Shown: positions 26,258 through 35,414 of the stretch, in pieces
Numbering within the stretch: the first letter of the stretch is position 1
Layout of the letters: every line of letters starts with the position of its first letter
Assembly (NCBI RefSeq): GCF_008370255.1
Contig: NZ_SEUI01000002.1
Span: forward strand, 630,221-694,220
Reading direction: 5' to 3'
DNA length: 64,000 bases
Source of the DNA: Pseudoalteromonas sp. FUC4
GTDB taxonomy: Bacteria; Pseudomonadota; Gammaproteobacteria; Enterobacterales; Alteromonadaceae
The notes under the pieces: model-generated
Database searches by the model: none
Told to the model about the DNA's origin: nothing
What the model saw: the letters and a program-made list of their open reading frames with translations, nothing else
Position numbers and translations under genes: made by a program

Positions 26258-29191
26258 ATGAACACATTCAATTTTAAAAAGAGCCAACTTGCGGCTTCTG
26301 TGTCTCTCATCATTGCTGCGAGCACATTAAACACAGCTATTGCGGCAGAAGCACAAACAAACGTTTCATCTGATGTAGAAGTTATTGAAGTAAAAGGTAT
26401 TCGTGGTTCACTTATTCGTTCTATGGATATGAAACGCGACTCTTCTGGCATTGTTGATGCCATTTCGTCTGAAGAAATGGGTAAATTCCCAGATACCAAC
26501 TTAGCAGAATCATTACAACGTATTACCGGCGTATCGGTTAGTCGTGCAAACGGTGAAGGTAGCCAAATTACAGTACGTGGTTTTGGCCCTGAGTTTAACT
26601 TAATAACCTTAAATGGCCGCCAAATGCCGGGCACAGGCTATACACGCTCGTATAATCTTGAAAACGTTGCCTCTGAGGGCGTAAGTGCCCTTGAAGTATT
26701 TAAAACAGCACGTGCAGACGTACCAAGCGGTGGCTTAGGTGCAACGGTAAATATTTCTACCGCGCGCCCTTTTCAAAAGCCGGGTCAAAACTTTTCAGCT
26801 ACCGTTAAAGCAAATCACGACTCGTCAAACGAAGCTGGCGATGACGTAACACCAGAGTTTTCTACTGTTTACAGCAATACTTTTGTAGATGACACTTTTG
26901 GTTTTGGTTTTTCATTTTCGCACCAAGAGCGTGACTTTCAAAAACAAAGTGCCAATATTCAAGGCTGGCAGGCAAACGTAGACTTACCTGAATTAGATAG
27001 CAGCAACGTAGTTGATAACCGCACAGACCCTGCAGGTAACTACTACTTCCCTAAAGACATGAACTACTCGATTGAAGATGTAGAACGTGAACGTACAAAC
27101 GGACAAGTTACCTTTCAATATGCACCGGTAGATGGCTTTGTAGCAACACTTGATTACACAGCAAGTAAAGCAGTTACAGGTTCTCAGAGCATTGGTTGGG
27201 GTATTTGGAACGACTTTGGTAGCAATATTAATGGCTACGAACTAGATGAAAATGGTACAGCTGTTTATGCTGATATTAGCGGTAACGATGCGTCATTCAC
27301 AGCCAATAAAGGTACTACAGAAGTAAAAGCACGCTCACTTGGTTTAAATCTTGATTGGGAAATTAACGACACATGGCACGTAGAGCTTGATTACCACGAC
27401 TCTAAAAATGAGACTGACAACGGCGCCGATGACGGGCTAGGCAGTACCGGCCAAGTGATTTTGGGCTCAGATCAGCTTGCTAATAAAATTTACGATTACC
27501 GCACTGGCGAAATCCCAAGTGCACAAGTTAACTGGTTAAACGGCACAAGCGAACTAACACCAGGCGAAATTGACTCAAACTTTAGTCAGTTTACTCACTC
27601 ACCGGGTGAGTCAAACATTGAACAGTTACAACTACATACTACGTGGTATAACGAAAGCTACGACATTGGTTTAGTTAAAGTTAAATTTGGCGCATCACGT
27701 ACTGAGCAAAACACCGGTGGTTACACCGCGTGGAGTGGTTTAGTAGGTGGCCCTGGTTTTAACCCATCTTACACAGAAATATTCCCAGATAGCATGTTTA
27801 CCCGTCACGATACATCGGGTCTTTTAGACCAATTTGCTGGCGGTGGTAGCGACTTACAACCTAATTACTACTACACGTATGACTTCGATGAAGCAGTAGC
27901 ACGCCAAATTGCTTATTTAACAGCAGATGTAACAGGCTCAGATGCATACGCAGCTAATGCTTACATGGATGGTATTGATAGCGAAAGCTACGTAGAAGAA
28001 ATCACTAATAGCTTTTATGTTCAATCAAGCTGGGAATTTGACGTAAGTAACTACTACGTAAAAGTAAATGCAGGCCTACGCTATGAGCAAACAGACGTAA
28101 CCAGTACTGTACGTCAACGCGTTGAAGATCAAGTTAATTGGATTAGCGCTTCTGAGTGGATCATGCAATACGCTGCTGGCGGCGATGATAACTTCTTAGA
28201 GCAACAAGGTGATTACGATGTTTTACTGCCTTCAATCGACGTAAGTGTTGATTTAACTGAAGACGTAGTAGCCCGCGTATCTTGGGGTAAAACAATGTCG
28301 CGTGCACCACTAGGTAATTTAGCCGGTGGCCGCAGCTTAACAGGCAGCCCAAAACCAGGTTCTCGTACAGGTAGCCAAGGTAATACAAACTTATTGCCAT
28401 TTGAATCAACAAACCTTGATTTATCACTTGAGTATTACTACGCAGAAGGCAGCTACGCGTCTGTTGGTTACTTTAAAAAAGATGTTGATAACTTTATTCA
28501 AACCACCATTACGCAAACTACTATTGATGGCTTACACGATATTTTAAACGGCCCTCGTTACTTACAAGCCGTAAGCGATATTGAATCACGTGGTGAGCAA
28601 GCAACAACCGACGCTATTTTTGCACAAATGATTGCCAGCGGTTACGGCAATGCAAATGGCGTTATTGAGCCAAACAGCGAAGATCCGCTAATTACATGGA
28701 ATATTAGTCAACCGCAAAACACCGACAGTAAATCGGTAGATGGTTTTGAAGTAGCTGTTCAGCACTTAATTGGTGAAACCGGTTTTGGTGTAGGTGTTAA
28801 CGCAACATTTGTAGATGGCGACGTTGAATTTGATAGCGAAAGCCTTGATCAACAAGCACCGCTTACAGGCTTAAGTGACTCAGCTAACTTCCAAGGCTTT
28901 TACGAAAAAGACGGCCTATCAGTTAAAATTACTTACGCATGGCGCGACTCATACCTAATTGGTGTTGGCCAAGCTCAAGGTTCAGCTGATGCGCCTCCGC
29001 AATATGCTAAAGCCTACGGCCAATGGGATATGAGCGTTAACTACGATGTAAACGAAAACGTAACGGTATTTTTTGATGGCATAAACTTAAACAATGCCAC
29101 CGAAGAAGGTTACGGACGTTACGAAGAGCAGTTCTTATTTGCTAATCAATACGGTCCTCGTTACTCAATTGGTGCTCGTTACACGTTCTAA
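26258..29191 (+). CDS. TonB-dependent receptor of the laminarin locus
   Basis: 977 residues. The signal peptide ends INTAIAAE-like (TLNTAIAA). The plug domain (about 45-170) contains VIEVKGIRGSLIRSMDMKR, PDTNLAESLQRITGVSVSRA and ITVRGFGPEFNLITLNGRQMP, features of the large carbohydrate TonB receptors of Alteromonadales and Xanthomonads. The protein ends in YSIGARYTF, an outer-membrane sorting signal. It lies 78 bases after the laminarinase and probably shares its operators. It presumably imports laminarin oligosaccharides. Confidence 0.88.
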   Translation: MNTFNFKKSQLAASVSLIIAASTLNTAIAAEAQTNVSSDVEVIEVKGIRGSLIRSMDMKRDSSGIVDAISSEEMGKFPDTNLAESLQRITGVSVSRANGEGSQITVRGFGPEFNLITLNGRQMPGTGYTRSYNLENVASEGVSALEVFKTARADVPSGGLGATVNISTARPFQKPGQNFSATVKANHDSSNEAGDDVTPEFSTVYSNTFVDDTFGFGFSFSHQERDFQKQSANIQGWQANVDLPELDSSNVVDNRTDPAGNYYFPKDMNYSIEDVERERTNGQVTFQYAPVDGFVATLDYTASKAVTGSQSIGWGIWNDFGSNINGYELDENGTAVYADISGNDASFTANKGTTEVKARSLGLNLDWEINDTWHVELDYHDSKNETDNGADDGLGSTGQVILGSDQLANKIYDYRTGEIPSAQVNWLNGTSELTPGEIDSNFSQFTHSPGESNIEQLQLHTTWYNESYDIGLVKVKFGASRTEQNTGGYTAWSGLVGGPGFNPSYTEIFPDSMFTRHDTSGLLDQFAGGGSDLQPNYYYTYDFDEAVARQIAYLTADVTGSDAYAANAYMDGIDSESYVEEITNSFYVQSSWEFDVSNYYVKVNAGLRYEQTDVTSTVRQRVEDQVNWISASEWIMQYAAGGDDNFLEQQGDYDVLLPSIDVSVDLTEDVVARVSWGKTMSRAPLGNLAGGRSLTGSPKPGSRTGSQGNTNLLPFESTNLDLSLEYYYAEGSYASVGYFKKDVDNFIQTTITQTTIDGLHDILNGPRYLQAVSDIESRGEQATTDAIFAQMIASGYGNANGVIEPNSEDPLITWNISQPQNTDSKSVDGFEVAVQHLIGETGFGVGVNATFVDGDVEFDSESLDQQAPLTGLSDSANFQGFYEKDGLSVKITYAWRDSYLIGVGQAQGSADAPPQYAKAYGQWDMSVNYDVNENVTVFFDGINLNNATEEGYGRYEEQFLFANQYGPRYSIGARYTF

Positions 29192-29218
29192 CTAAATTTC
29201 CTTTAGTAAAAAATGCAA

Positions 29219-29243
29219 AAAACCGCTCACTGAGCGGTTTTTT
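29219..29243 (+). terminator. Rho-independent terminator
   Basis: AACCGCTCA/TGAGCGGTT hairpin with minimal loop followed by seven T, directly after the laminarin-locus receptor. Confidence 0.85.
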
Positions 29244-29273
29244 TATTGTCTCAAGTTATAATTTTTTAATAAA

Positions 29274-29434
29274 TGGTACCAATCTGTTTATATATAGGGA
29301 CTACTTAACGTTAAGAAAATTACGCTAAAACTAGACAAAAATTTTTGTACCTAGTTGTTCTAAATAAAAATTTCAGCGACATTATAGTGCAATTTAATTC
29401 ACTAAATTGCTCAAAGATTCATGCCGGTTGGTAT
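29274..29434. repeat. Possible small MITE-like repeat
   Basis: A stretch of about 160 AT-rich bases bounded by GGTACCAATC and GGTTGGTAT, imperfect inverted ends. Inside is a perfect hairpin (GCAATTTA/TAAATTGC near 29389-29410). It sits between convergent genes. Only one copy is in this window, so the call rests on structure and on my recollection of similar Alteromonadales repeats. Confidence 0.4.
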
Positions 29435-29436
29435 GA

Positions 29437-30195
29437 TTATATATACATACCGCCCGATACCTCAAGCCGTTGACCTGTCATCCAACGGTTTTCGTCCGCT
29501 AATAAGTTAGCAATCATAGGCCCTATATCGTCTGTTACACCAACTCTGCCCATTGCCGTTTGTGATGTAATAAACGCATTTACTTCATCGTTATCACGAA
29601 CGACACCATTACCAAAGTCGGTTTCAATTGCACCAGGAGCTACAACATTTACCGTAATATTTTTAGGTGCAAGTTCTTGAGCTAAATACCTTGTCATTAC
29701 TTCTATTGCACCTTTGGTCATTGCATAAGTAATATGACCGGGTAATGAAAAACGCGTTAAACCACTTGATAAATTAATAATACGACCACCGTTTTTTATA
29801 AAGGGTAACAATGTTTGGGTAACAAAAAATACTCCCCTTAAGTTAATATTTATTAACGTATCAAAAGTTGATTCACTTGTGTCTGCAAAACTGCTAGTAA
29901 GCCCCACCCCTGCATTATTAATTAAGTAATCAAACTCACTTTGTTGCCAATGAGTCTGCAGGACATTTTGTAGTTGTTGTGCAAAATCCTCAAAGCCGAG
30001 CATATCACTTACATCTAATTGCAATGCAACCGCTTTAGAGCCTAGCTCCTGTACTTGCTTTACAACCTCTTTTGCTTCTTTTTCATGACGACGGTAAGTA
30101 AAAATGCAATCGATATTTTGCTTTGCAAGGCAAAGCACCGTGCTTTTACCAAGCCCACGATTACCACCGGTGATCACTGCAATTCGTTTGTTCAT
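29437..30195 (-). CDS. SDR-family oxidoreductase (FabG-like)
   Basis: 252 residues from ATG 30195 (MNKRIAVITGGNRGLGKST; AGGAT upstream); the longer frame to 30267 adds a non-homologous leader. The NAD(P)-binding motif is TGGNRGLG, with the active-site Ser in INLSSGL and catalytic Tyr/Lys in YAMTKGA. It is a classical short-chain dehydrogenase reducing or oxidising a keto/hydroxy group; substrate unknown. It is divergent from a LysR regulator 130 bases away, which probably controls it. Confidence 0.85.
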   Translation of the reverse strand: MNKRIAVITGGNRGLGKSTVLCLAKQNIDCIFTYRRHEKEAKEVVKQVQELGSKAVALQLDVSDMLGFEDFAQQLQNVLQTHWQQSEFDYLINNAGVGLTSSFADTSESTFDTLININLRGVFFVTQTLLPFIKNGGRIINLSSGLTRFSLPGHITYAMTKGAIEVMTRYLAQELAPKNITVNVVAPGAIETDFGNGVVRDNDEVNAFITSQTAMGRVGVTDDIGPMIANLLADENRWMTGQRLEVSGGMYI

Positions 30196-30325
30196 TGTTA
30201 TATCCTGTTGAAAATAAAAGCGGGGAGTTAAATAACTTCCAAGCCAGTATATTTTTTCAAGCAACAAAGATAAACAGGCTGAAAAGAGTTACACTGTTCA
30301 AAATAAACGAACAATAAACGGTATT

Positions 30326-31228
30326 ATGAAGGACCTAAACGCAATACGTATTTTTATTAAAGTAGCGCAACTCAGTAGTTTTTCTAAAGCAGCAACAAGC
30401 TTAAATCTTCCTAAGTCAAGTGTATCGCAAGCAGTAACCATGCTTGAAAGTACATTAAATACGCGTTTATTACACCGTACTACACGCACTGTAAATATGA
30501 CTTCAGACGGTGAGCTATTTTATCAACGTGCACTGGGAATTATTAGCGACGCTGACGATTTAAAAAATTTATTTGTAAGTGAGGATAAAGGTTTAACAGG
30601 CCGAATACGTGTAGATATGCCACAAGCTGTTAGTCGAGATACCATAATTCCAAACTTAAGTTCGTTTTTAAAAATGCACCCAAATCTTGAAATAGAACTT
30701 GGCAGCTCCGATAGACGAGTAGATGTCATTAAAGAAGGATTTGATTGCGTAGTAAGAGTGGGCGAACTTACCGACTCATCGTTAATTGCACGACGTTTGG
30801 GCAGCTTTAAAGTTTTAAATTGCGTAAGCCGTTATTATGTAAAAAATCATGGTTTACCTAAAACTCTTAACGATCTAAAAAATCATTACATTGTTCGCTA
30901 CAGTCAAACACTTGGTATCCCTGATCCGGGTTTCGAATATTTAGATAGCAATAATCAATTGCAATCAATAACGATGAAAAGCCAGCTTACTGTTAACTCC
31001 TCAGAGGCATATTTAAGCGCAGTACTGAGTGGTTTCGGGCTTATTCAATCACCTATTCACGGTATAAGTAAATACCTTGAATCTGGCGAACTTATACAAG
31101 TTTTGCCTCAATACGCGATGCCCGACCTACCAATCAATATTTTGTACCCAAATAGGCACCATCTACCCAAGCGCGTAAGTGCATTTATGCTTTGGCTTGA
31201 AGAACAATTGAGCGTCTTTACAAAGTAA
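30326..31228 (+). CDS. LysR-family transcriptional regulator
   Basis: 300 residues. The winged HTH (about 1-60) reads LNAIRIFIKVAQLSSFSKAA and VSQAVTMLESTLNTRLLHRTTR. The substrate-binding domain (about 90-295) includes GRIRVDMPQAVSRDTIIPNL, like the CrgA/YafC branch that regulates adjacent divergent oxidoreductases. Probable regulator of the SDR gene at 29437. Confidence 0.88.
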   Translation: MKDLNAIRIFIKVAQLSSFSKAATSLNLPKSSVSQAVTMLESTLNTRLLHRTTRTVNMTSDGELFYQRALGIISDADDLKNLFVSEDKGLTGRIRVDMPQAVSRDTIIPNLSSFLKMHPNLEIELGSSDRRVDVIKEGFDCVVRVGELTDSSLIARRLGSFKVLNCVSRYYVKNHGLPKTLNDLKNHYIVRYSQTLGIPDPGFEYLDSNNQLQSITMKSQLTVNSSEAYLSAVLSGFGLIQSPIHGISKYLESGELIQVLPQYAMPDLPINILYPNRHHLPKRVSAFMLWLEEQLSVFTK

Positions 31229-31281
31229 TAATCTGTGCGTTATTCATTTTGCGCTAAAGCATCGTTACTTAGCCACGATAG

Positions 31282-31464
31282 TTGGCAGCAAGAAGCAAAG
31301 GAAAACCTCATAATAGCATCATCAGATCATTGGCATTTAAGTGGATACGAATCCTATTTAGGTGCTGGAAAACACATACGCCCTACGATGAATCAACTTA
31401 CTTAACCGCATTGAAAAGTAAGGGATCACCGCTGTTAAAATTTGCGGTGGAAAGTGAGCTTTAG
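31282..31464 (+). pseudogene. C-terminal remnant of an IS110/IS1111-type transposase
   Basis: The frame reads AARSKGKPHNSIIRSLAFKW, then IRILFRCWKTHTPYDESTYL and ALKSKGSPLLKFAVE to a stop at 31464. This matches the conserved C-terminal tail of IS110-family transposases. The DEDD catalytic N-terminal part is absent; a stop precedes it in frame at 31279, and no other part was found nearby. It abuts a half attC site (31465-31500), which fits the attC-targeting subgroup of IS1111-like elements. Confidence 0.7.
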
Positions 31465-31500
31465 CGCTTGCTGTCCACCTCAGGGCGTGTTGTTATATTT
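31465..31500 (-). repeat. Half attC site (5' part), truncated by the IS remnant
   Basis: On the minus strand the sequence after the cassette gene reads ATATAACAACACGCCC followed by TGAGGTGGACAGC, the R''-L'' half of an attC. It then runs into the transposase remnant. Its first bases ATATAAC are the complement of GTTATAT at the start of the same cassette (31802-31808), as expected for a circularisable gene cassette. Confidence 0.65.
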
Positions 31501-31504
31501 AAAT

Positions 31505-31792
31505 TTAAGATAGCCTAGTTATTATTTTGGCAACCCATTTATCAAGGTGCTTGCTAGGTGCGAAAGATAAAAACATACCAATAATTGGAAATATTCCAGT
31601 AAAAATGGCGGCAATTATTTTAGAACCTTCATCTTTAGTTGGTACACCGTTTATTTCAATTACGGCATTTGGATCTAATGCTGCTTGAACAAAAATGAAA
31701 ACTAATATGCTTCCAATGATTATTAGAGTTCCACCCGCAAGCCGGCTTAAACCTACAACTATATCGACTTTTTTCTGTAATTCAGCGTCCAT
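31505..31792 (-). CDS. Integron cassette gene: small membrane protein of unknown function
   Basis: 95 residues from ATG 31792 with AGGAT at ideal spacing. The longer frame to 31906 reads through the attC site and is rejected. Two hydrophobic segments (about 20-37, GGTLIIIGSILVFIFVQAAL, and 58-75, IIAAIFTGIFPIIGMFLSF) flank a polar loop (NAVIEINGVPTKDEG), predicting a two-pass membrane protein. No family recognised. The gene starts 10 bases after the cassette seam, the usual compact cassette layout. Confidence 0.65.
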   Translation of the reverse strand: MDAELQKKVDIVVGLSRLAGGTLIIIGSILVFIFVQAALDPNAVIEINGVPTKDEGSKIIAAIFTGIFPIIGMFLSFAPSKHLDKWVAKIITRLS

Positions 31793-31806
31793 ACTATCCT
31801 TTAAAT

Positions 31807-31904
31807 ATAACGCCCACTTAAGCGGACAAAAATTGTTGGCTATAATGTGGAGCGAAGCGAAACGTAGCCAACTGTTTTTGTTCCGTTTAAAGTTCTTGTT
31901 AGGC
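31807..31904 (-). repeat. Complete integron attC recombination site
   Basis: On the minus strand the site begins GCCTAACAAG (31904) and ends GGGCGTTAT (31807). Its arms fold as CGGAACAAAAACAGTTGGCT against AGCCAACAATTTTTGTCCG, with an unpaired extra base, around a central GC-rich loop. The start GCCTAAC is complementary to GTTAGGC at the upstream cassette seam (32318-32324), showing that the site belongs to the 126-residue cassette gene and reads on the minus strand. Confidence 0.8.
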
Positions 31905-31906
31905 AT

Positions 31907-32287
31907 TTAATTGCACAATACAACATCTAATTTCATTTTCATTTCGGCTAACTGGATACCTGAAGCTTTAATATCTTGATCTGTCCATTTAGAAGGGTTT
32001 AGCCAATAAACGCCCTTAATTTGACACAATTTTTGCATTTTTTCGAAGCCAGCATTTGCACACTCAATAGATGCTTCATTCCACAACTCAGTCAATTCAT
32101 GTTTAGCATCCGATGAACTTTCATTCATCGCTTTTCTAGATAAATACCCTTCTGTTCTTAGAACGGCTTTATTAAGAGCTAATAAAGCATTCTTTTCTTT
32201 CTCATCATTTTTATGCCCTTCATTTTGAAGAACTGCGATATACGCAGATATAGCGCCAATAGCGGCGATAATTTCTAAACCTGTCAT
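31907..32287 (-). CDS. Integron cassette gene: hypothetical protein
   Basis: 126 residues. It has an N-terminal hydrophobic helix (about 3-20, LEIIAAIGAISAYIAVLQ) and then a charged, mostly helical domain with three cysteines (SIECANAG, KLCQIKG, VVLCN). No family recognised. AAGGG precedes the ATG. The stop codon lies three bases before the attC site and the start lies 30 bases after the upstream seam GTTAGGC, so this is a complete gene cassette. Cassette genes of this kind are often orphan. Confidence 0.65.
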   Translation of the reverse strand: MTGLEIIAAIGAISAYIAVLQNEGHKNDEKEKNALLALNKAVLRTEGYLSRKAMNESSSDAKHELTELWNEASIECANAGFEKMQKLCQIKGVYWLNPSKWTDQDIKASGIQLAEMKMKLDVVLCN

Positions 32288-32317
32288 TGTAATTTACCCT
32301 TATATGAGAATATGAAT

Positions 32318-32390
32318 GCCTAACAATCTTGTCTACGACATTTGTCGCTTTATAAACCGACAAATGTCCATATATTACAATGCGTTTATC
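32318..32390 (-). repeat. Upstream cassette seam with attC-like fold
   Basis: The minus-strand 3' end GTTAGGC (32318-32324) is a canonical core site G/TTAGGC. Upstream, GACATTTGTCG and CGACAAATGTC form a long inverted repeat around GTTTATAAAG, as in an attC. The outer 5' end (GATAAACGC) fits the RYYYAAC consensus poorly. It could be a degenerate attC of a lost third cassette, or an attI-like site; no integrase gene is in the window. Confidence 0.5.
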
Positions 32391-32524
32391 TTAGCCAGCA
32401 AATAACCGTCTGTAAACAACTAGTTAACTACAAAGAAATCTCCGTTAATGCTGTAATACACCTAAATGGAGGAGATCAGTAATATCCGACAATGCATAAA
32501 TCACTGCTAATTTTTAGAGCAACT

Positions 32525-32622
32525 TTTATAAAAAGTTAATATCGTAAAATCGTTTTTTAACGCAGGTAATGAGTTATTAAAACGCTTAGGTTTTAACATT
32601 TTGAATACAGCTGGTATTGTAC
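32525..32622. repeat. Degenerate copy of a dispersed repeat; rest of intergene empty
   Basis: TTTTTTAACGCAGGTAATGA and GTTATTAAA resemble the inner part of the repeat at 45713 (TTTTTAACGCGGTTAGTGAG), and both end near GGTATTGTA or GGTATTGCT. Similarity is partial. The remainder of 32391-32754 contains no open frame or RNA that I could recognise. Confidence 0.35.
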
Positions 32623-32754
32623 TTATATATTACAACACGTTTGAAATAGTGTTGTGAGCACTGTGAAATAAAAGCACTTTAAATAAAAAAGCGCTACAAA
32701 TATGCAGCGCCCTCATTACTTAATGGTTGTTGTGTTTAAGTTTGAACTGTTTTA

Positions 32755-34275
32755 TTAAAAAAAGCCGAGCGGATCTTCGCTGTAGCTCACTAATAGGTTT
32801 TTAGTTTGTTGGTAGTGATCGAGTGCTAGTTTGTGTGTTTCACGCCCTATTCCTGATTTTTTATAACCACCAAATGCAGCATGTGCTGGGTACATGTGGT
32901 AACAGTTTGTCCACACTCGACCAGCTTCAATTTTACGTCCCATGGTATAAGCACGATTCATGTTTCTACTCCACACCCCTGCACCTAAACCAAACTCAGA
33001 GCTGTTGGCAAGTTCGAGTGCTTCGGCTTCATCTTTAAAGGTCGACATTGAAATAACAGGGCCAAAAATCTCTTCTTGGAACACACGCATATCGTTTGTG
33101 CCCTTTAATAACGTAGGCTGTATGTAATAACCACCATTTAAATCGTCACTTAGCTGCTCTACATTGCCACCTGTAAGTACCTCTGCACCTTCTTTTTTGC
33201 CTATTTCAATGTAGCTCAGTATTTTATCAAATTGTGCTTTTGAAGCTTGTGCGCCCACCATTGTTTCACTGTCGAGCGGGTTACCGCGCTTAATTTTTTG
33301 AGTGCGCTCGAGTATTCGCTCAATAAACTGCTCGTAAATATCTTCTTGAATAAACAGCCTTGATGGGCACGTACACACCTCGCCTTGGTTAAAGTAAGCA
33401 AGTACGGCGCCCTCTATTGCTTTGGATAAAAACGCGTCGTCTTTTTCCATTACATCATTAAAAAATATATTAGGTGATTTACCACCGAGCTCGACCGTTG
33501 AAGGAATAATATTTTCAGCAGCGCATTTCAAAATATGTGAGCCCACAGGCGTTGAACCCGTAAATGCAATTTTAGCGATACGCTTGCTTGTTGCCAGTGC
33601 TTCACCCGCTTCTTTACCGAAGCCGTTTACTATATTTAATACGCCTGCAGGGAGTAAATCGCCAATTATCTCCATTAAAACTAAAATAGAAGCAGGTGTT
33701 TGCTCAGCCGGTTTTAAAATTACGCAGTTACCTGCAGCAAGTGCTGGTGCGAGCTTCCAGGCAGCCATTAAAATAGGGAAGTTCCACGGAATAATTTGCC
33801 CAACAACACCTAGTGGTTCGTGAAAATGATACGCAACGGTGGTTGCGTCTATTTCACCTATAGTGCCGTCTTGCGATCGTAGGCATCCTGCAAAGTAGCG
33901 AAAGTGATCTGCCGCTAGCGGAATATCTGCAGCGAGTGTTTCACGAATTGCTTTACCGTTATCCCATGTTTCGGCAACAGCTAGTAACTCTAGGTTTTGC
34001 TCAATTCGGTCGGCTATTTTTAGCAGTATGTTACTTCGGTCGGTCACCGATGTTGTGCCCCACTGCTCTCGCACTGCATGCGCTTTGTCGAGAGCCAGCT
34101 CTATGTCGTCTTTGTCTGAACGCGGTATTTGGCAAAATACCTTACCGTTTACTGGGCTTATATTATCAAAATATTGGCCATTTACAGGCTTTACCCACTC
34201 TCCGCCAATATAGTTTCCGTATTGTTGTTTAAAGTTTACGAGTGCGCCGTCGCTACCTGGATTTGCATATATCAT
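32755..34275 (-). CDS. NAD-dependent aldehyde dehydrogenase (ExaC/AldB type)
   Basis: 506 residues from ATG 34275 ([20 protein letters not shown]), typical for this branch; the longer frame to 34329 adds an unrelated leader. Catalytic Glu lies in VELGGKSPN and catalytic Cys in [11 protein letters not shown], the latter sequence typical of the acetaldehyde dehydrogenases ExaC/AldB. NAD-binding residues are in [18 protein letters not shown] and FTGSTPVG. It oxidises acetaldehyde or similar to the acid. Divergent from an AraC regulator. Confidence 0.88.
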   Translation of the reverse strand: MIYANPGSDGALVNFKQQYGNYIGGEWVKPVNGQYFDNISPVNGKVFCQIPRSDKDDIELALDKAHAVREQWGTTSVTDRSNILLKIADRIEQNLELLAVAETWDNGKAIRETLAADIPLAADHFRYFAGCLRSQDGTIGEIDATTVAYHFHEPLGVVGQIIPWNFPILMAAWKLAPALAAGNCVILKPAEQTPASILVLMEIIGDLLPAGVLNIVNGFGKEAGEALATSKRIAKIAFTGSTPVGSHILKCAAENIIPSTVELGGKSPNIFFNDVMEKDDAFLSKAIEGAVLAYFNQGEVCTCPSRLFIQEDIYEQFIERILERTQKIKRGNPLDSETMVGAQASKAQFDKILSYIEIGKKEGAEVLTGGNVEQLSDDLNGGYYIQPTLLKGTNDMRVFQEEIFGPVISMSTFKDEAEALELANSSEFGLGAGVWSRNMNRAYTMGRKIEAGRVWTNCYHMYPAHAAFGGYKKSGIGRETHKLALDHYQQTKNLLVSYSEDPLGFF

Positions 34276-34437
34276 GTGTGTGATCTCTTTATTGTTGTTA
34301 GCTAAAAGTCGAACATTTATATAAAACAAAATGCTTTATATTTAATCGACATTAAACTAACAAGCGCCTAAAAACTTGATTAGCTGTCCACAAAAGTTGT
34401 CTGTGAGTCCAAACTAATAAAAACCTAAAGGATTGAT

Positions 34438-35334
34438 ATGCACACATCTCAGTTAAACAAAAAACGCCAACAACTTGATGTTTTAATTGAAAACAAAGTC
34501 TCGTTTGCCGCAGATAGCAGTGAGTTGAGTATTTACGACACGTACCAAAGCGCACAAAAGGTGGCACTGCATTCAAACGAATTACTGTTTTGTGCAATGC
34601 TCAGCGGTAAAAAAGTAATGCACGTAGAAAGCAGCCAATACCATAAAGCCTTTTTACCCCACGAGTCGTTTGTATTAGCGCCAGAGCAAGGTGTATTAAT
34701 TGACTTTCCACAAGCCTCAATGCACGCACCAACTACGTGCTTAGCAATTGAAATAAGCAAAGATAAAATAAACGCTGTGGTAAATGCACTTAACATGCAG
34801 CAAAGCTTTGCACACGATGACGGCTTATTCGAATATGTTCCGCAGTTGGTGCACAGCCAACATAATAGCCAAACACAGCAATTATTAGAGCGCATGGTGC
34901 ATTTATTTAGTGAGCAAGGGGCACAGCGACATTACTTAATTGATTTGTCGTTAAACGAATTGATCACCCGTTTATTACAACAACAAAGCCGCGAGCTATT
35001 GCTGGCTAGCTGCGATAAGCCACGCCTTAAAACAAAAGTCAGCGATGCCCTGCTTTATATTGAAGAACATTTAAATGAAACGCTCGACATAAATACCTTA
35101 TGCAAAATAGCATGTATGAGCCGCAGTAAGTTTTATCAGCAATTTAAACTTACATTTGGCACTAGCCCAGCCCTTTGGCAGCAACAGCTAAGACTAAAAA
35201 AAGCGCGTACCCAATTACTACAAGGCCATGCAATTAGTAAAGTTTGCTTTGATGTTGGATTTAATAGCGCAAGCCACTTTAGTCGCCTATTTAAACAAAC
35301 CTTTGGCATTGCGCCTAAAGAGTGCCGACATTAG
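34438..35334 (+). CDS. AraC-family transcriptional regulator
   Basis: 298 residues. An AraC N-terminal cupin-like domain is followed by the double HTH at about 205-295 (ETLDINTLCKIACMSRSKFY, then GHAISKVCFDVGFNSASHFS and FKQTFGIAPKECR). AAAGGA precedes the ATG. Divergent placement suggests that it activates the aldehyde dehydrogenase gene, the usual arrangement for this pair. Confidence 0.87.
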   Translation: MHTSQLNKKRQQLDVLIENKVSFAADSSELSIYDTYQSAQKVALHSNELLFCAMLSGKKVMHVESSQYHKAFLPHESFVLAPEQGVLIDFPQASMHAPTTCLAIEISKDKINAVVNALNMQQSFAHDDGLFEYVPQLVHSQHNSQTQQLLERMVHLFSEQGAQRHYLIDLSLNELITRLLQQQSRELLLASCDKPRLKTKVSDALLYIEEHLNETLDINTLCKIACMSRSKFYQQFKLTFGTSPALWQQQLRLKKARTQLLQGHAISKVCFDVGFNSASHFSRLFKQTFGIAPKECRH

Positions 35335-35414
35335 TCCTAAAATCTTATTTTTTTACTTTGCTAACGCCCTGAATATGTTAGTTTATTAACATGAGTATTG
35401 AGTAAAGAATTGGT

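Noticed and set aside
31793..31906. Upstream extension of the 95-aa cassette gene to 133 codons
   Set aside because: The extra codons translate the attC site; ATG 31792 has a proper ribosome binding site.
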